Origin: Thermoplasmata archaeon
GTDB lineage: Archaea; Thermoplasmatota; Thermoplasmata; WALJ01
Length of the DNA stretch: 7,673 bases
Reading direction: 5' to 3'
Assembly (NCBI GenBank): GCA_026986305.1
Contig: JALSOU010000183.1
Location: forward strand, 1 to 7,673
Shown: piece after piece, positions 1-6,173 of the stretch
How the letters are laid out: each line of letters begins with the position of its first letter
How positions within the stretch are numbered: position 1 is the first letter of the stretch
Program-made: the position numbers and the translations under genes
The notes under the pieces: generated by a model
Databases searched by the model: none
Told to the model about the DNA's origin: nothing
Seen by the model: only the letters and a program-made list of their open reading frames with translations

Positions 1-1465
1 AGGAGTTGAGTATCTTCTGGATGGTGAACAGTATCCTTTTTCATATCCATGGGTTATAAAGACAGATTCATGGGGTGAAGGTCACCATATTTTGAAGCTA
101 AATGCGTGGGATAAGTACAACAACAGCGCATCGGCGTGGTTTGAATTCATCATCGACCTCACCCCTCCATCCATAAAGCTTATCTCACCTCCGAATAACT
201 CCGCAATGGAGAGCGGAACGAAGATAATGCTCAACATAAGCGATGAAAATCTAATGGGTGCCAATTACACTCTGGATAATGGGAGTCCTCAGTGCCTGCC
301 CTCACCTTTTGAAATAAAAACTGAGTGGTGGCCAGAAGGAAGGCATGAAATCAGGGTAAATGCCATGGATATGGCAGGCAATACCGCTTCTGCATCCTTC
401 AGATTCATAATAGACAATATGCCCACGGACATACGCATGACATCTCCTGAAAGCAGGGTTATAAGGTCAGGAACACCCCTCATTTTCCATGTTCAGGACA
501 GAACCCTGAGAAACATCAGCTATTCCATAAATGGAGGGAACCCAATCCCTTGGAGCTCACCTTGGGTTATAAAAACCGATGGTTGGTCAGATGGTACATA
601 CTCAATAACGATAAGAGCAGTAGATGAAGCCAACCATAGAGTTATAAGGACATATACCATAGATATAGATAACACACCGCCTGTCATAGAAATACCTAAT
701 GATAGAAATATAACTGTACATGTTTACACAGATGAGAGGAATTACAGTTCATGGAAGATCTCCGATATGATAAAAATCAATATATCCGACCCTCACTTGA
801 AGAGGGCAGAGTATTCTATCAACGGCGGGGATTTCAGGGAATTCAAAGAGCCTTATCTCCTCAACCCTGCGAGCTGGCGGGGAAGAAATGTCAGCATAGA
901 AATAAGGGCTATGGATATGGCGGGAAACGGAGCACAGGCATCCTTTACTGTGAATCTCACCTTCAACCTGACAATATATATGGGAAAAGGGTGGTCGGAC
1001 ATCTCCATACCTTTCATGCTTCCCACCTATTCCATAAGGGATGTGTTTTCATGTATAGATGGGACAGAAAACGGCAGCTATTCCAAGATAGAGAGCTACG
1101 ATGGTACATGGCATACTTTCAACCCATCAAGGCCTGATAAATTCAATAAATGGAAGGAGTTCTCACCCTATTTCGGGCTTTCTATAAATATCACATCTCA
1201 GACGGCAAATTTCACAGTTTCAGGCATCCTTTCGTCTGATATGAGAGTAAACCTCAGTTCCTCCCATCCGAACTTCTTGTCGTTCATCTCAATGAATCCC
1301 TTGAGAGTTGACAAAGCACTTCAGGGAGTTCCATGGTACAGGGTGCAGAGATGGGACTGGCAGGAGCATATATATGTGGATATGAGGGGGGATGAGATCA
1401 TGCTTCCTGGATATTCATATTGGATTTATGTGAGCTATGATTCAGTGTGGGACGCCAAATTTTAG
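1..1465 (+). CDS. Ig-like repeat surface/secreted protein, 5'-truncated (C-terminal 487 residues)
   Basis: The reading frame is open from base 2 to the TAG at 1463-1465, and the start lies left of the window. An internal TTG at 92 should not be taken as the start, because the 30 codons before it already match the repeat (GVEYLLDG...PWVIKTDSWGEG). Numbering from base 2, four Ig-like repeats cover residues 1-56 (cut), 57-141, 142-227 and 228-320. Each has a Y-x-L/I-(D/N)-G core, a K-T-(D/E)-x-W-x-(D/E)-G step and an (A/V)-x-D-x-A-x-N strand, and the first three end in D-x-(T/M)-P. Residues 321-487 form a different, duplicated module starting at GKGWSDISIPF. There is no C-terminal transmembrane helix, so this end is secreted or held by something else. 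An extracellular structural or adhesive role is the family expectation; no catalytic motif is visible. The reading frame is certain, the function is not. Confidence 0.88.
   Translation, partial: GVEYLLDGEQYPFSYPWVIKTDSWGEGHHILKLNAWDKYNNSASAWFEFIIDLTPPSIKLISPPNNSAMESGTKIMLNISDENLMGANYTLDNGSPQCLPSPFEIKTEWWPEGRHEIRVNAMDMAGNTASASFRFIIDNMPTDIRMTSPESRVIRSGTPLIFHVQDRTLRNISYSINGGNPIPWSSPWVIKTDGWSDGTYSITIRAVDEANHRVIRTYTIDIDNTPPVIEIPNDRNITVHVYTDERNYSSWKISDMIKINISDPHLKRAEYSINGGDFREFKEPYLLNPASWRGRNVSIEIRAMDMAGNGAQASFTVNLTFNLTIYMGKGWSDISIPFMLPTYSIRDVFSCIDGTENGSYSKIESYDGTWHTFNPSRPDKFNKWKEFSPYFGLSINITSQTANFTVSGILSSDMRVNLSSSHPNFLSFISMNPLRVDKALQGVPWYRVQRWDWQEHIYVDMRGDEIMLPGYSYWIYVSYDSVWDAKF
2..961 (+). repeat. 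Four tandem Ig-like protein repeats (about 85-93 residues each)
   Basis: Repeat boundaries fall near bases 170, 425 and 683. The best shared block is P-W-V-I-K-T-D-x-W in the first and third repeats, P-F-E-I-K-T-E-W-W in the second and a drifted P-Y-L-L-N-P-A-S-W in the fourth. This ordering suggests old duplication followed by divergence. The repeats resemble Ig-like surface domains of Euryarchaeota; I cannot assign a precise Pfam family by eye. Confidence 0.75.
962..1462 (+). repeat. Two-copy C-terminal beta-module (GW-x-x-I-S-I-P type)
   Basis: The first copy begins at GKGWSDISIPF and continues through D-V-F-S-C-I-D-G, Y-S-K-I-E-S-Y-D-G-T-W and F-S-P-Y-F-G-L. The second begins near HPNFLSFISM and continues through K-A-L-Q-G-V-P-W-Y-R-V, W-D-W and L-P-G-Y-S-Y-W-I-Y-V. 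The order of elements is the same in both: an entry strand, an aliphatic helix-like segment, Y-(S/R)-(K/R)-(I/V) with an aromatic D-x-W, and a final (P-G)-Y-x-Y-W-I-type strand. From memory, such paired modules recur at the C-termini of archaeal surface proteins. The second copy lacks the GW. Confidence 0.6.
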
Positions 1466-1512
1466 CAAATGACGAATGTATTTACAGCGGATGTTAATAT
1501 CCAGACAATTCT

Positions 1513-1530
1513 ACCAAAACTTATATATAT
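1513..1530 (+). promoter_or_regulatory. Archaeal BRE/TATA promoter for the Ig-like membrane protein gene
   Basis: An A-rich BRE-like element (ACCAAAAC) is followed by TTATATATAT at 1521-1530. Archaeal transcription normally starts about 22-27 bases after the TATA centre, which places it near 1547-1552. The leader would then be only about 15-20 bases and would just contain the SD at 1555-1560. This geometry fits the ATG at 1567 and leaves the GTG at 1540 outside the transcript. Confidence 0.72.
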
Positions 1531-1543
1531 CGGTGATCGGTGA
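1530..1543 (+). repeat. Perfect 7-bp tandem repeat TCGGTGA x2 next to the TATA box
   Basis: TCGGTGATCGGTGA occupies the space between the TATA box and the predicted transcription start. A bound factor here could block start-site access, but a chance repeat is equally possible. No second copy was noticed at the other gene starts in the window. Confidence 0.5.
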
Positions 1544-1554
1544 GTAGGAATAAT

Positions 1555-1560
1555 GGAGGT
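1555..1560 (+). promoter_or_regulatory. Shine-Dalgarno site GGAGGT deciding the start at 1567
   Basis: GGAGGT lies 6 bases before ATG 1567-1569. It pairs with the archaeal 16S rRNA 3' end and selects this ATG over the in-frame GTG at 1540. The signal peptide then begins immediately at MKNGKMIM. Confidence 0.85.
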
Positions 1561-1566
1561 AATACC

Positions 1567-3684
1567 ATGAAAAACGGAAAGATGATTATGGCTACGCTGC
1601 TCGTATTCGCAATGGTGGCATCTGTGGTGCCACTGTATGATGCGTCAGCGCCGGCTATAGGAGTAAATGGACAGGATACAAACATCCTTATAAAGAATGT
1701 AACTGCAACACCCTCCTCGGTAAATCAGGGTGGAGCAGTGAATATAACCTGCGATGTAACGGCGAATGGTACAACAAATATAACGTCTGTAAAAATTATA
1801 ATAACCGATCCGGCAAACAATGTAGCTACATACAACATGACTAGCAACACGACCGATACGCAGAAAAGCGGTAAGTACTGGTACAACAGTACATACAGCA
1901 TAGCAGGAAAATACGAATTCACCATAAATGTAACTGATGAATCCGGAAACTGGAATACTGCCACAGGAAACTTCACAGTTAACGATACGACTCCACCGAC
2001 AATATCTAATGTGAAAGTCACACCATCTTCAGTTGTCGAGGGAAATCCGGTGAATATAACAGCCGCGGTTACAGACAATGTCGGAGTCAACAGCGTTAAA
2101 CTGACAGTTAAGAAAGCAACAACAGTAAACAATACCACAAGTTATGAAATAGTGATAAACAACACAGCAATGTCAGAGTATAACGGAACATACTATTACA
2201 AGCATATTTATGGCGTTGGAAGCTATGTCTTCGAGATATATGCTGATGACGCTGCAGGAAATAGTGTTGTAGATAACAGCAGCACCAACGCGTTCAATGT
2301 TACAGAAGATACTGCAGCTCCAGTTATAGGCAATGTTGCAGCCAATCCATCAAGCACAGCTCAGGGCGGATGGGTAAACATCACTGCTAGTGTGACCGAT
2401 GCTGGAGTAGGAGTACAGAAAGTATGTGTAAACATCACCTATCCGAATGGGACTTCCTACAAGATGAATATGAATGAGTATAACGGAACTTACTATTACA
2501 ACAGCACTTATGCTATATTGGGAACATATACATATGTGATAATAGCTAAAGACAACAACAATAACACCGCGACAAGTGATGCTCAGACATTTGAAATCAC
2601 CGACGGCATGCCACCAGTGATAACCGAGGTTAAGTACAATGTGGATAATTTGATAGTCACTATCACCGCAAACATCACAGACAATGTCGGTGTGAATTCT
2701 GTGACTGTGAGTATCTTTAACAGCACAGGTGGTGCTGTGGTAGATAATGCTACAATGGATGGAAATAACGGAACATACAGCTATACCTCTGATGCTCTCG
2801 CACTGGGAGATTATTCATTTGTAATCTATGCCAGTGATGCTGCAGGCAATATGGCTAAGAGCCCTGTCACTTCATTCTCCATAGTTGATAAGGTGCCACC
2901 GGTCATTTCAAACATAACAGTGAGTCCAAGCAACATAGTGGAAGGCAACGAGGTTACAATAAGCTGCATAGTGACTGATAATGTAGCTGTTGCCAGTGTT
3001 AAGATAACTCTGGATGGAACTGAATACAACATGACTCTTTCAGATGGCCACTATACATACACCATTTCAAATGTCACCTTTGGAAAGCATACATTCACCA
3101 TAACCGCAACAGACGAGGCAGGGAACAATATAACAAGTGAGAAGCAGACATTCTCTGCTGCAGATAAAGAAAAGCCATCTGCAAGTCCAAGTTCAAATAA
3201 CCCAACAAAAGCAACATTGGGCTCAAAGATAACGATAACTTATACAGTAACAGATGATGACAACATTCAGAGTGTCGTTCTACACTATGTCGTAGATAAC
3301 GGAACAGAAAAGACTGTAGTTATGAAGGCCAATGGAACAGTATATACTGCAGAGATAAGCTTGCCAGACAATGGTAAACAGCTTACTTACTGGGTTGTGG
3401 TAACAGACAGCCAGGGAAGCACCACAACCAGTGCAAAGCAGACAATAAGTCTGGAAAAGAAGCAGACGGGCCTTAGTACTGCGCTCCTCGCCGGCATAGG
3501 CATACTGATACTGATAATAATCATAGCAGCCGCCATGATGATGAAGAAGAAAGGCAGTGCAGAGACAGAAACAGAGGAAGCAGAAGAGACAGGAGAATCA
3601 GAAGATACAGAGGAATCTGAGGAGGAGTCCAGCGAAGAGACAGAGGAAGCAGAAGAGGAAGAGCCCGAAGAAGAGGAGCTCTAA
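1567..3684 (+). CDS. Ig-like repeat type I membrane surface glycoprotein with polyglutamate cytoplasmic tail
   Basis: The product is 705 residues. Residues 1-28 are a Sec-type signal peptide (MKNGK, then a hydrophobic core to V21, with possible cleavage near D-A-S-A). Six Ig-like repeats cover residues 40-144, 145-252, 253-350, 351-445, 446-537 and 538-632. Most carry (A/V)-T-D-x-x-G-(V/N) and A-x-D-x-A-G-N strands, and the first five end in a Pro-containing linker. A single transmembrane helix covers about 638-659, followed by K-K-K as a stop-transfer. The tail, 663-705, has 25 Glu and one Asp and no basic residue. I count 33 N-x-S/T sequons, all outside the membrane. Only three Cys occur (62, 287, 467). 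The predicted topology is an extracellular stalk, one membrane pass and an acidic cytoplasmic end. A role as S-layer component, adhesin or envelope stalk is possible; nothing in the sequence decides between them. The gene has its own promoter and its terminator overlaps the convergent gene. Confidence 0.92.
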   Translation: MKNGKMIMATLLVFAMVASVVPLYDASAPAIGVNGQDTNILIKNVTATPSSVNQGGAVNITCDVTANGTTNITSVKIIITDPANNVATYNMTSNTTDTQKSGKYWYNSTYSIAGKYEFTINVTDESGNWNTATGNFTVNDTTPPTISNVKVTPSSVVEGNPVNITAAVTDNVGVNSVKLTVKKATTVNNTTSYEIVINNTAMSEYNGTYYYKHIYGVGSYVFEIYADDAAGNSVVDNSSTNAFNVTEDTAAPVIGNVAANPSSTAQGGWVNITASVTDAGVGVQKVCVNITYPNGTSYKMNMNEYNGTYYYNSTYAILGTYTYVIIAKDNNNNTATSDAQTFEITDGMPPVITEVKYNVDNLIVTITANITDNVGVNSVTVSIFNSTGGAVVDNATMDGNNGTYSYTSDALALGDYSFVIYASDAAGNMAKSPVTSFSIVDKVPPVISNITVSPSNIVEGNEVTISCIVTDNVAVASVKITLDGTEYNMTLSDGHYTYTISNVTFGKHTFTITATDEAGNNITSEKQTFSAADKEKPSASPSSNNPTKATLGSKITITYTVTDDDNIQSVVLHYVVDNGTEKTVVMKANGTVYTAEISLPDNGKQLTYWVVVTDSQGSTTTSAKQTISLEKKQTGLSTALLAGIGILILIIIIAAAMMMKKKGSAETETEEAEETGESEDTEESEEESSEETEEAEEEEPEEEEL
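2176..2201 (+). repeat. 26-bp near-exact direct repeat, copy 1 (partner at 2476-2501)
   Basis: The block encoding E-Y-N-G-T-Y-Y-Y recurs exactly 300 bases downstream with one mismatch (A versus T at base 16). The copies lie at the same place in the second and third Ig-like domains. Such DNA-level identity between otherwise diverged domains suggests recent duplication or local gene conversion. Confidence 0.75.
2476..2501 (+). repeat. 26-bp near-exact direct repeat, copy 2 (partner at 2176-2201)
   Basis: This copy lies in the third Ig-like domain and differs from the first by one base. The flanking sequence diverges quickly on both sides. Confidence 0.75.
3571..3588 (+). repeat. 18-bp exact direct repeat in acidic tail, copy 1
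   Basis: ACAGAGGAAGCAGAAGAG encodes T-E-E-A-E-E and recurs exactly 69 bases (23 codons) downstream. In-frame spacing indicates tail growth by slippage or unequal recombination. Confidence 0.8.
3640..3657 (+). repeat. 18-bp exact direct repeat in acidic tail, copy 2
   Basis: Identical to 3571-3588 and in the same reading frame. It lies in an almost pure purine stretch (GAG/GAA codons) that runs to the stop codon. Confidence 0.8.
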
Positions 3685-3689
3685 ACCCA

Positions 3690-4487
3690 TTAATTTTTAT
3701 AATTATTTTTTTCAGGCATTTTTCCGTATAGTTTGCATGCTAAATAGCCAAGCATGGCCACTGCGAGCCTTGAAGCATACCAGAAATTGAAGCTATGGTT
3801 GAACATATTTGTTGGCTTGTATCTTTTCCATAGATTCCCATGCTTCATAGTGAGCTGTTTTCTCCCGTATCCATTCCAGAAGGCCTGTTTGTAGAACCCT
3901 ATGAAGGAATTCCTTGTGCGGTGATACACTATCGCCTTTGGGTTGTAAACGAATTTTGCACCTGCCTCTATGGCCCTTATGTTCAGGTCTATGTCTTCTG
4001 CCGTTATAAACCACGGATCGAAGCCGCCTATCTTCTCAAATAGAGATTTTCTGTATGCCAGATTGCAGCTTGGATATGTAACATCGTATCCTTTGTAATA
4101 CAGTTCCACCCTTTCAAGCTCTTCAAACGCATGGTACCCTATGGCTATGCTTTTGCCCGCCACTACATCTGCGCCTTCATTGAGGGAGCCTCTCATCTCT
4201 TTAAGCCAGAATGGGTTTGGAATATCATCTCCATCTATAAAAGCCACGGCCTCGCCTTTTGCCTTTGAAACCCCGTAATTCCTCCCCTCTCCTCTGGTGC
4301 TGCTCTTAACATAGAGATGTATATTTTCGTATTTTTCCATGTAATCTTTCACTATCTCTCTGGTTCTGTCGGTGCTGTTTGAATCAACCACTATGACCTC
4401 AAAAGGAGGCTCCTGCACCGCGAGACCGTCCAGAAGGTTTCCTATGTTTCTCTCCTCATTTCTGACTGTTATAACCACACTTATCAT
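3690..4487 (-). CDS. GT2 family (GT-A fold) glycosyltransferase
   Basis: The product is 265 residues, a typical length for a single-domain GT2 enzyme that moves a sugar from a nucleotide-sugar to an acceptor. The N-terminus I-S-V-V-I-T-V-R-N-E-E is the classic GT2 strand with its nucleotide-binding region. V-V-D-S-N-S-T-D follows at about 34-40, the metal-binding DxD is I-D-G-D-D at 84-88, and T-A-E-D-I-D-L near 162-168 carries the likely catalytic acid pair. A weakly hydrophobic stretch near 237-255 may be an amphipathic or membrane-associated helix. There is no signal peptide, so it works on the cytoplasmic face. It overlaps the GlyRS stop by one base (TGATG). The ATG at 4487 is preferred over 4490 because GAGG then lies 5 bases upstream, as elsewhere in this operon. 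The donor and acceptor cannot be read from sequence. A protein or lipid-linked glycan role near a sequon-rich surface protein is only a suggestion. Confidence 0.9.
   Translation of the reverse strand: MISVVITVRNEERNIGNLLDGLAVQEPPFEVIVVDSNSTDRTREIVKDYMEKYENIHLYVKSSTRGEGRNYGVSKAKGEAVAFIDGDDIPNPFWLKEMRGSLNEGADVVAGKSIAIGYHAFEELERVELYYKGYDVTYPSCNLAYRKSLFEKIGGFDPWFITAEDIDLNIRAIEAGAKFVYNPKAIVYHRTRNSFIGFYKQAFWNGYGRKQLTMKHGNLWKRYKPTNMFNHSFNFWYASRLAVAMLGYLACKLYGKMPEKNNYKN
3694..3712 (+). terminator. T-rich archaeal terminator of the surface-protein gene, inside the convergent gene
   Basis: Two T-runs, T5 at 3694-3698 and T7 at 3706-3712, follow the TAA at 3682-3684 within 30 bases. Archaeal RNA polymerase terminates at such runs without needing a hairpin. 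On the opposite strand the same bases encode the last residues of the glycosyltransferase (E-K-N-N-Y-K-N), so the tract is shared between a terminator and coding sequence. Confidence 0.72.
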
Positions 4488-6172
4488 CATCCCCTCATCC
4501 CACCCGACATCCCCATTTCTTTCAGTTTTTCTGGAAGTTCATGGATCTTCAGCCTCACCTGCTCTTTCGTATCCCTCATCCTTATGGTTACAGTTCCATC
4601 TTCTAGGCTCTGGTAATCCACAGTTATGCAGTATGGAGTGCCTATCTCATCCATTCTTGCATATCTCCTCCCTATGGAGCCGGAGTCATCGTATACTGCC
4701 CTGAATCCCATGCGCAAAAGATCTCTGTATATGTCAAGAGCCATGGAATCCAGCCCATCCTTTGGCATGAGCGGAAAGACGGCAACCTTTATGGGCGCTA
4801 CTGACGGTGGTAGGCTGAGAATCCTGTATGTCTCACCCTCTTCCTCTATTTCGTTGTAGTTGTGCTCTAGAACCGCATAAAGTATCCTGTCTATGCCGTA
4901 CGAAGGCTCTATGACATGGGGGATAAATTCCTCTCCGCTGACCTTCTTTTTCACCTTCTTCACAGTGTATGCGCTCTCCGGGACCTCGTACTCCTTTCCA
5001 TCAACCTTCACCTTCACCGCTCCTTTTAAGGCAGATGGGTCCATAGATTTAAGGGCTTCAGCCACTTTTTTTGCATCTTTTTTGAACAGAGGACCGAGTT
5101 TTTTGAAATCCGGCACAGCTTCCAATCTTTCTATCTCCTTTGGCTCATCGTATCTCCTCATGGCAACCAGTCTTTCCCCTGAAAATTCCATGTGCCTTTT
5201 AAGGTCGTAGTCGGTCCTGTCTGCTATGCCCACTATCTCAACCCATCCATAGGAGAGAAGAACTTCGGCGTCCCAGCAGTCATCAGCATAGTGAGCCATC
5301 TCATCTTCCAGATGCTCACGGAACCTGAGTTTTCCTTCATCAATCCCTATTTTTAGAAGAAAGTCGCGGGTCAGGCCTATGAAGTAAGCCAGAGCCTCGT
5401 TCTTTATTATTCCTTTTTTAACAGCTTTTCCCAGAGATATTCTCATTTCGCCTCCAGTGTTCGGGAGAAGAAGAATCTCATCGTCAGCGTATCTATCAAA
5501 TCCCGGCCAGCTCTTGTTTTCAGGGTCAAAAAATACCTCTGCCTCAGCCATGTTGAACTCCCTAAGCCTGAGGAGTCCCTGCCTCGGACTTATCTCGTTC
5601 CTGAATCCCTTTCCTATCTGAACCGCTCCGAATGGAAGTTTTTCCCTGAAATACCTGTAAAGGTAGGAAAAGTCCATGAACATTGCCTGAGCGGTCTCGG
5701 GCCTGAGATATCCAACCCTTTCCCTCTTTCCTTTTGGGCCTATCCTTGTTTTGAACATCAGGTTGAATGGCTCAGGTTTGGACAGCGGTCCGCCGCATTC
5801 GGGACACTTTATTTTTTCTTTCTGCATCTCTTCCCAGAGCTCATCAGCGCTCAGCGAATCCGCATGCTCAATATTCAGGAGCTTATCCGCCCTGAAAGCT
5901 GACCCGCATTTCTCACAAACAGTCATGTAGTCCTCAAACTTATCAAGATGACCAGATGCCCTGAAGACATCCTCAGGACTTAGATTTGGGGAATCTATCT
6001 CAGCCATGCCTTCCTGTACAACATAGTAATCTCTCCAGATCTTCAGTATGTTTTTCTTAAGCTCAGCGCCTAGAGGCCCGTAGTCGTAGAATCCTCTCAT
6101 TCCTCCGTAGATGTCGAAGGCGGGCCATATGAAACCCCGTCTTTTCGCCATGGCTAGAACCTTTTCCCACAC
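4487..6172 (-). CDS. glyS: Glycyl-tRNA synthetase, archaeal/eukaryotic alpha2 type
   Basis: A class II synthetase of 561 residues that charges tRNA-Gly with glycine using ATP. The N-terminus A-K-R-R-G-F-I-W-P and the G-F-Y-D-Y-G-P-L-G block (27-35) are family hallmarks. Motif 1 lies around 55-75 (E-I-D-S-P-N-L-S-P), followed by a Cys4 zinc-ribbon-like insert (C86, C89, C123, C126). R-P-E-T-A-Q at 157-162 helps form the glycine pocket. Motif 2 is F-R-N-E-I-S-P-R-Q-G-L-L-R at 190-202, and motif 3 is E-P-S-Y-G-I-D-R at 422-429 with its ATP-binding Arg. The anticodon-binding domain covers about 458-550 (A-P-I-K-V-A-V-F-P-L, then G-S-I-G-R-R-Y). It looks complete and functional. The start is GTG at 6172, one base after the CBS gene stop, chosen because GGAGG lies 6 bases upstream. 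Related proteins, as I recall them, carry a few more N-terminal residues. Confidence 0.97.
   Translation of the reverse strand: MWEKVLAMAKRRGFIWPAFDIYGGMRGFYDYGPLGAELKKNILKIWRDYYVVQEGMAEIDSPNLSPEDVFRASGHLDKFEDYMTVCEKCGSAFRADKLLNIEHADSLSADELWEEMQKEKIKCPECGGPLSKPEPFNLMFKTRIGPKGKRERVGYLRPETAQAMFMDFSYLYRYFREKLPFGAVQIGKGFRNEISPRQGLLRLREFNMAEAEVFFDPENKSWPGFDRYADDEILLLPNTGGEMRISLGKAVKKGIIKNEALAYFIGLTRDFLLKIGIDEGKLRFREHLEDEMAHYADDCWDAEVLLSYGWVEIVGIADRTDYDLKRHMEFSGERLVAMRRYDEPKEIERLEAVPDFKKLGPLFKKDAKKVAEALKSMDPSALKGAVKVKVDGKEYEVPESAYTVKKVKKKVSGEEFIPHVIEPSYGIDRILYAVLEHNYNEIEEEGETYRILSLPPSVAPIKVAVFPLMPKDGLDSMALDIYRDLLRMGFRAVYDDSGSIGRRYARMDEIGTPYCITVDYQSLEDGTVTIRMRDTKEQVRLKIHELPEKLKEMGMSGGMRG
4493..4496 (-). 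promoter_or_regulatory. SD-like GAGG before the glycosyltransferase start
   Basis: GAGG inside the last GlyRS codons lies 5 bases before ATG 4487 and only 2 before ATG 4490. The spacing favours the second ATG. Overlap with the GlyRS stop implies translational coupling. Confidence 0.55.
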
Positions 6173-6173
6173 A

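Larger units (their letters stand above)
1466..1566. other. Intergenic region between the two surface-protein genes
   Basis: This stretch holds the promoter and SD of the downstream gene and no credible coding sequence. No T-run follows the upstream stop, so termination of the first gene is not evident here. A 4-bp inverted repeat around 1489-1502 is too short to count. Confidence 0.7.
1684..3462 (+). repeat. Six tandem Ig-like domains with decreasing sequon density
   Basis: Boundaries fall at about 1999, 2323, 2617, 2902 and 3178. Sequon counts (N-x-S/T, x not Pro) by direct reading are 10, 7, 6, 4, 4 and 2 from the first to the sixth domain. The sixth is the most divergent: it lacks the A-G-N strand and ends with L-T-Y-W-V-V-V-T-D-S-Q-G, and sits directly on the membrane. 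Confidence 0.82.

Noticed and set aside
751..1137. 128-residue plus-strand frame inside the first surface gene
   Set aside because: It overlaps a repeat-bearing coding frame in another register, and its basic, Gln/Gly-rich translation lacks any repeat or motif.
1489..1502. Small inverted repeat GGAT-N6-ATCC after the first gene
   Set aside because: A 4-bp stem with an AT-rich loop and no T-run, consistent with chance.
1540..1566. GTG at 1540 as start of the membrane protein
   Set aside because: It lies before the expected transcription start, has no SD and would put nine polar residues before the signal peptide. The ATG at 1567 has GGAGGT at 6 bases.
1725..2138. Hydrophobic minus-strand frame that looks like a membrane protein
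   Set aside because: It is the complement of Asn/Thr-rich Ig-like coding sequence, which always yields Val/Phe-rich shadows. There is no SD.
3555..3681. Polypurine tract as a triplex-forming or structural DNA element
   Set aside because: Fully explained by successive Glu codons; no mirror symmetry of note.
3557..3790. Basic plus-strand frame across the acidic tail (Q/R/K-rich)
   Set aside because: A frameshifted reading of GAG/GAA codons, continuing past the real stop into antisense of the glycosyltransferase.
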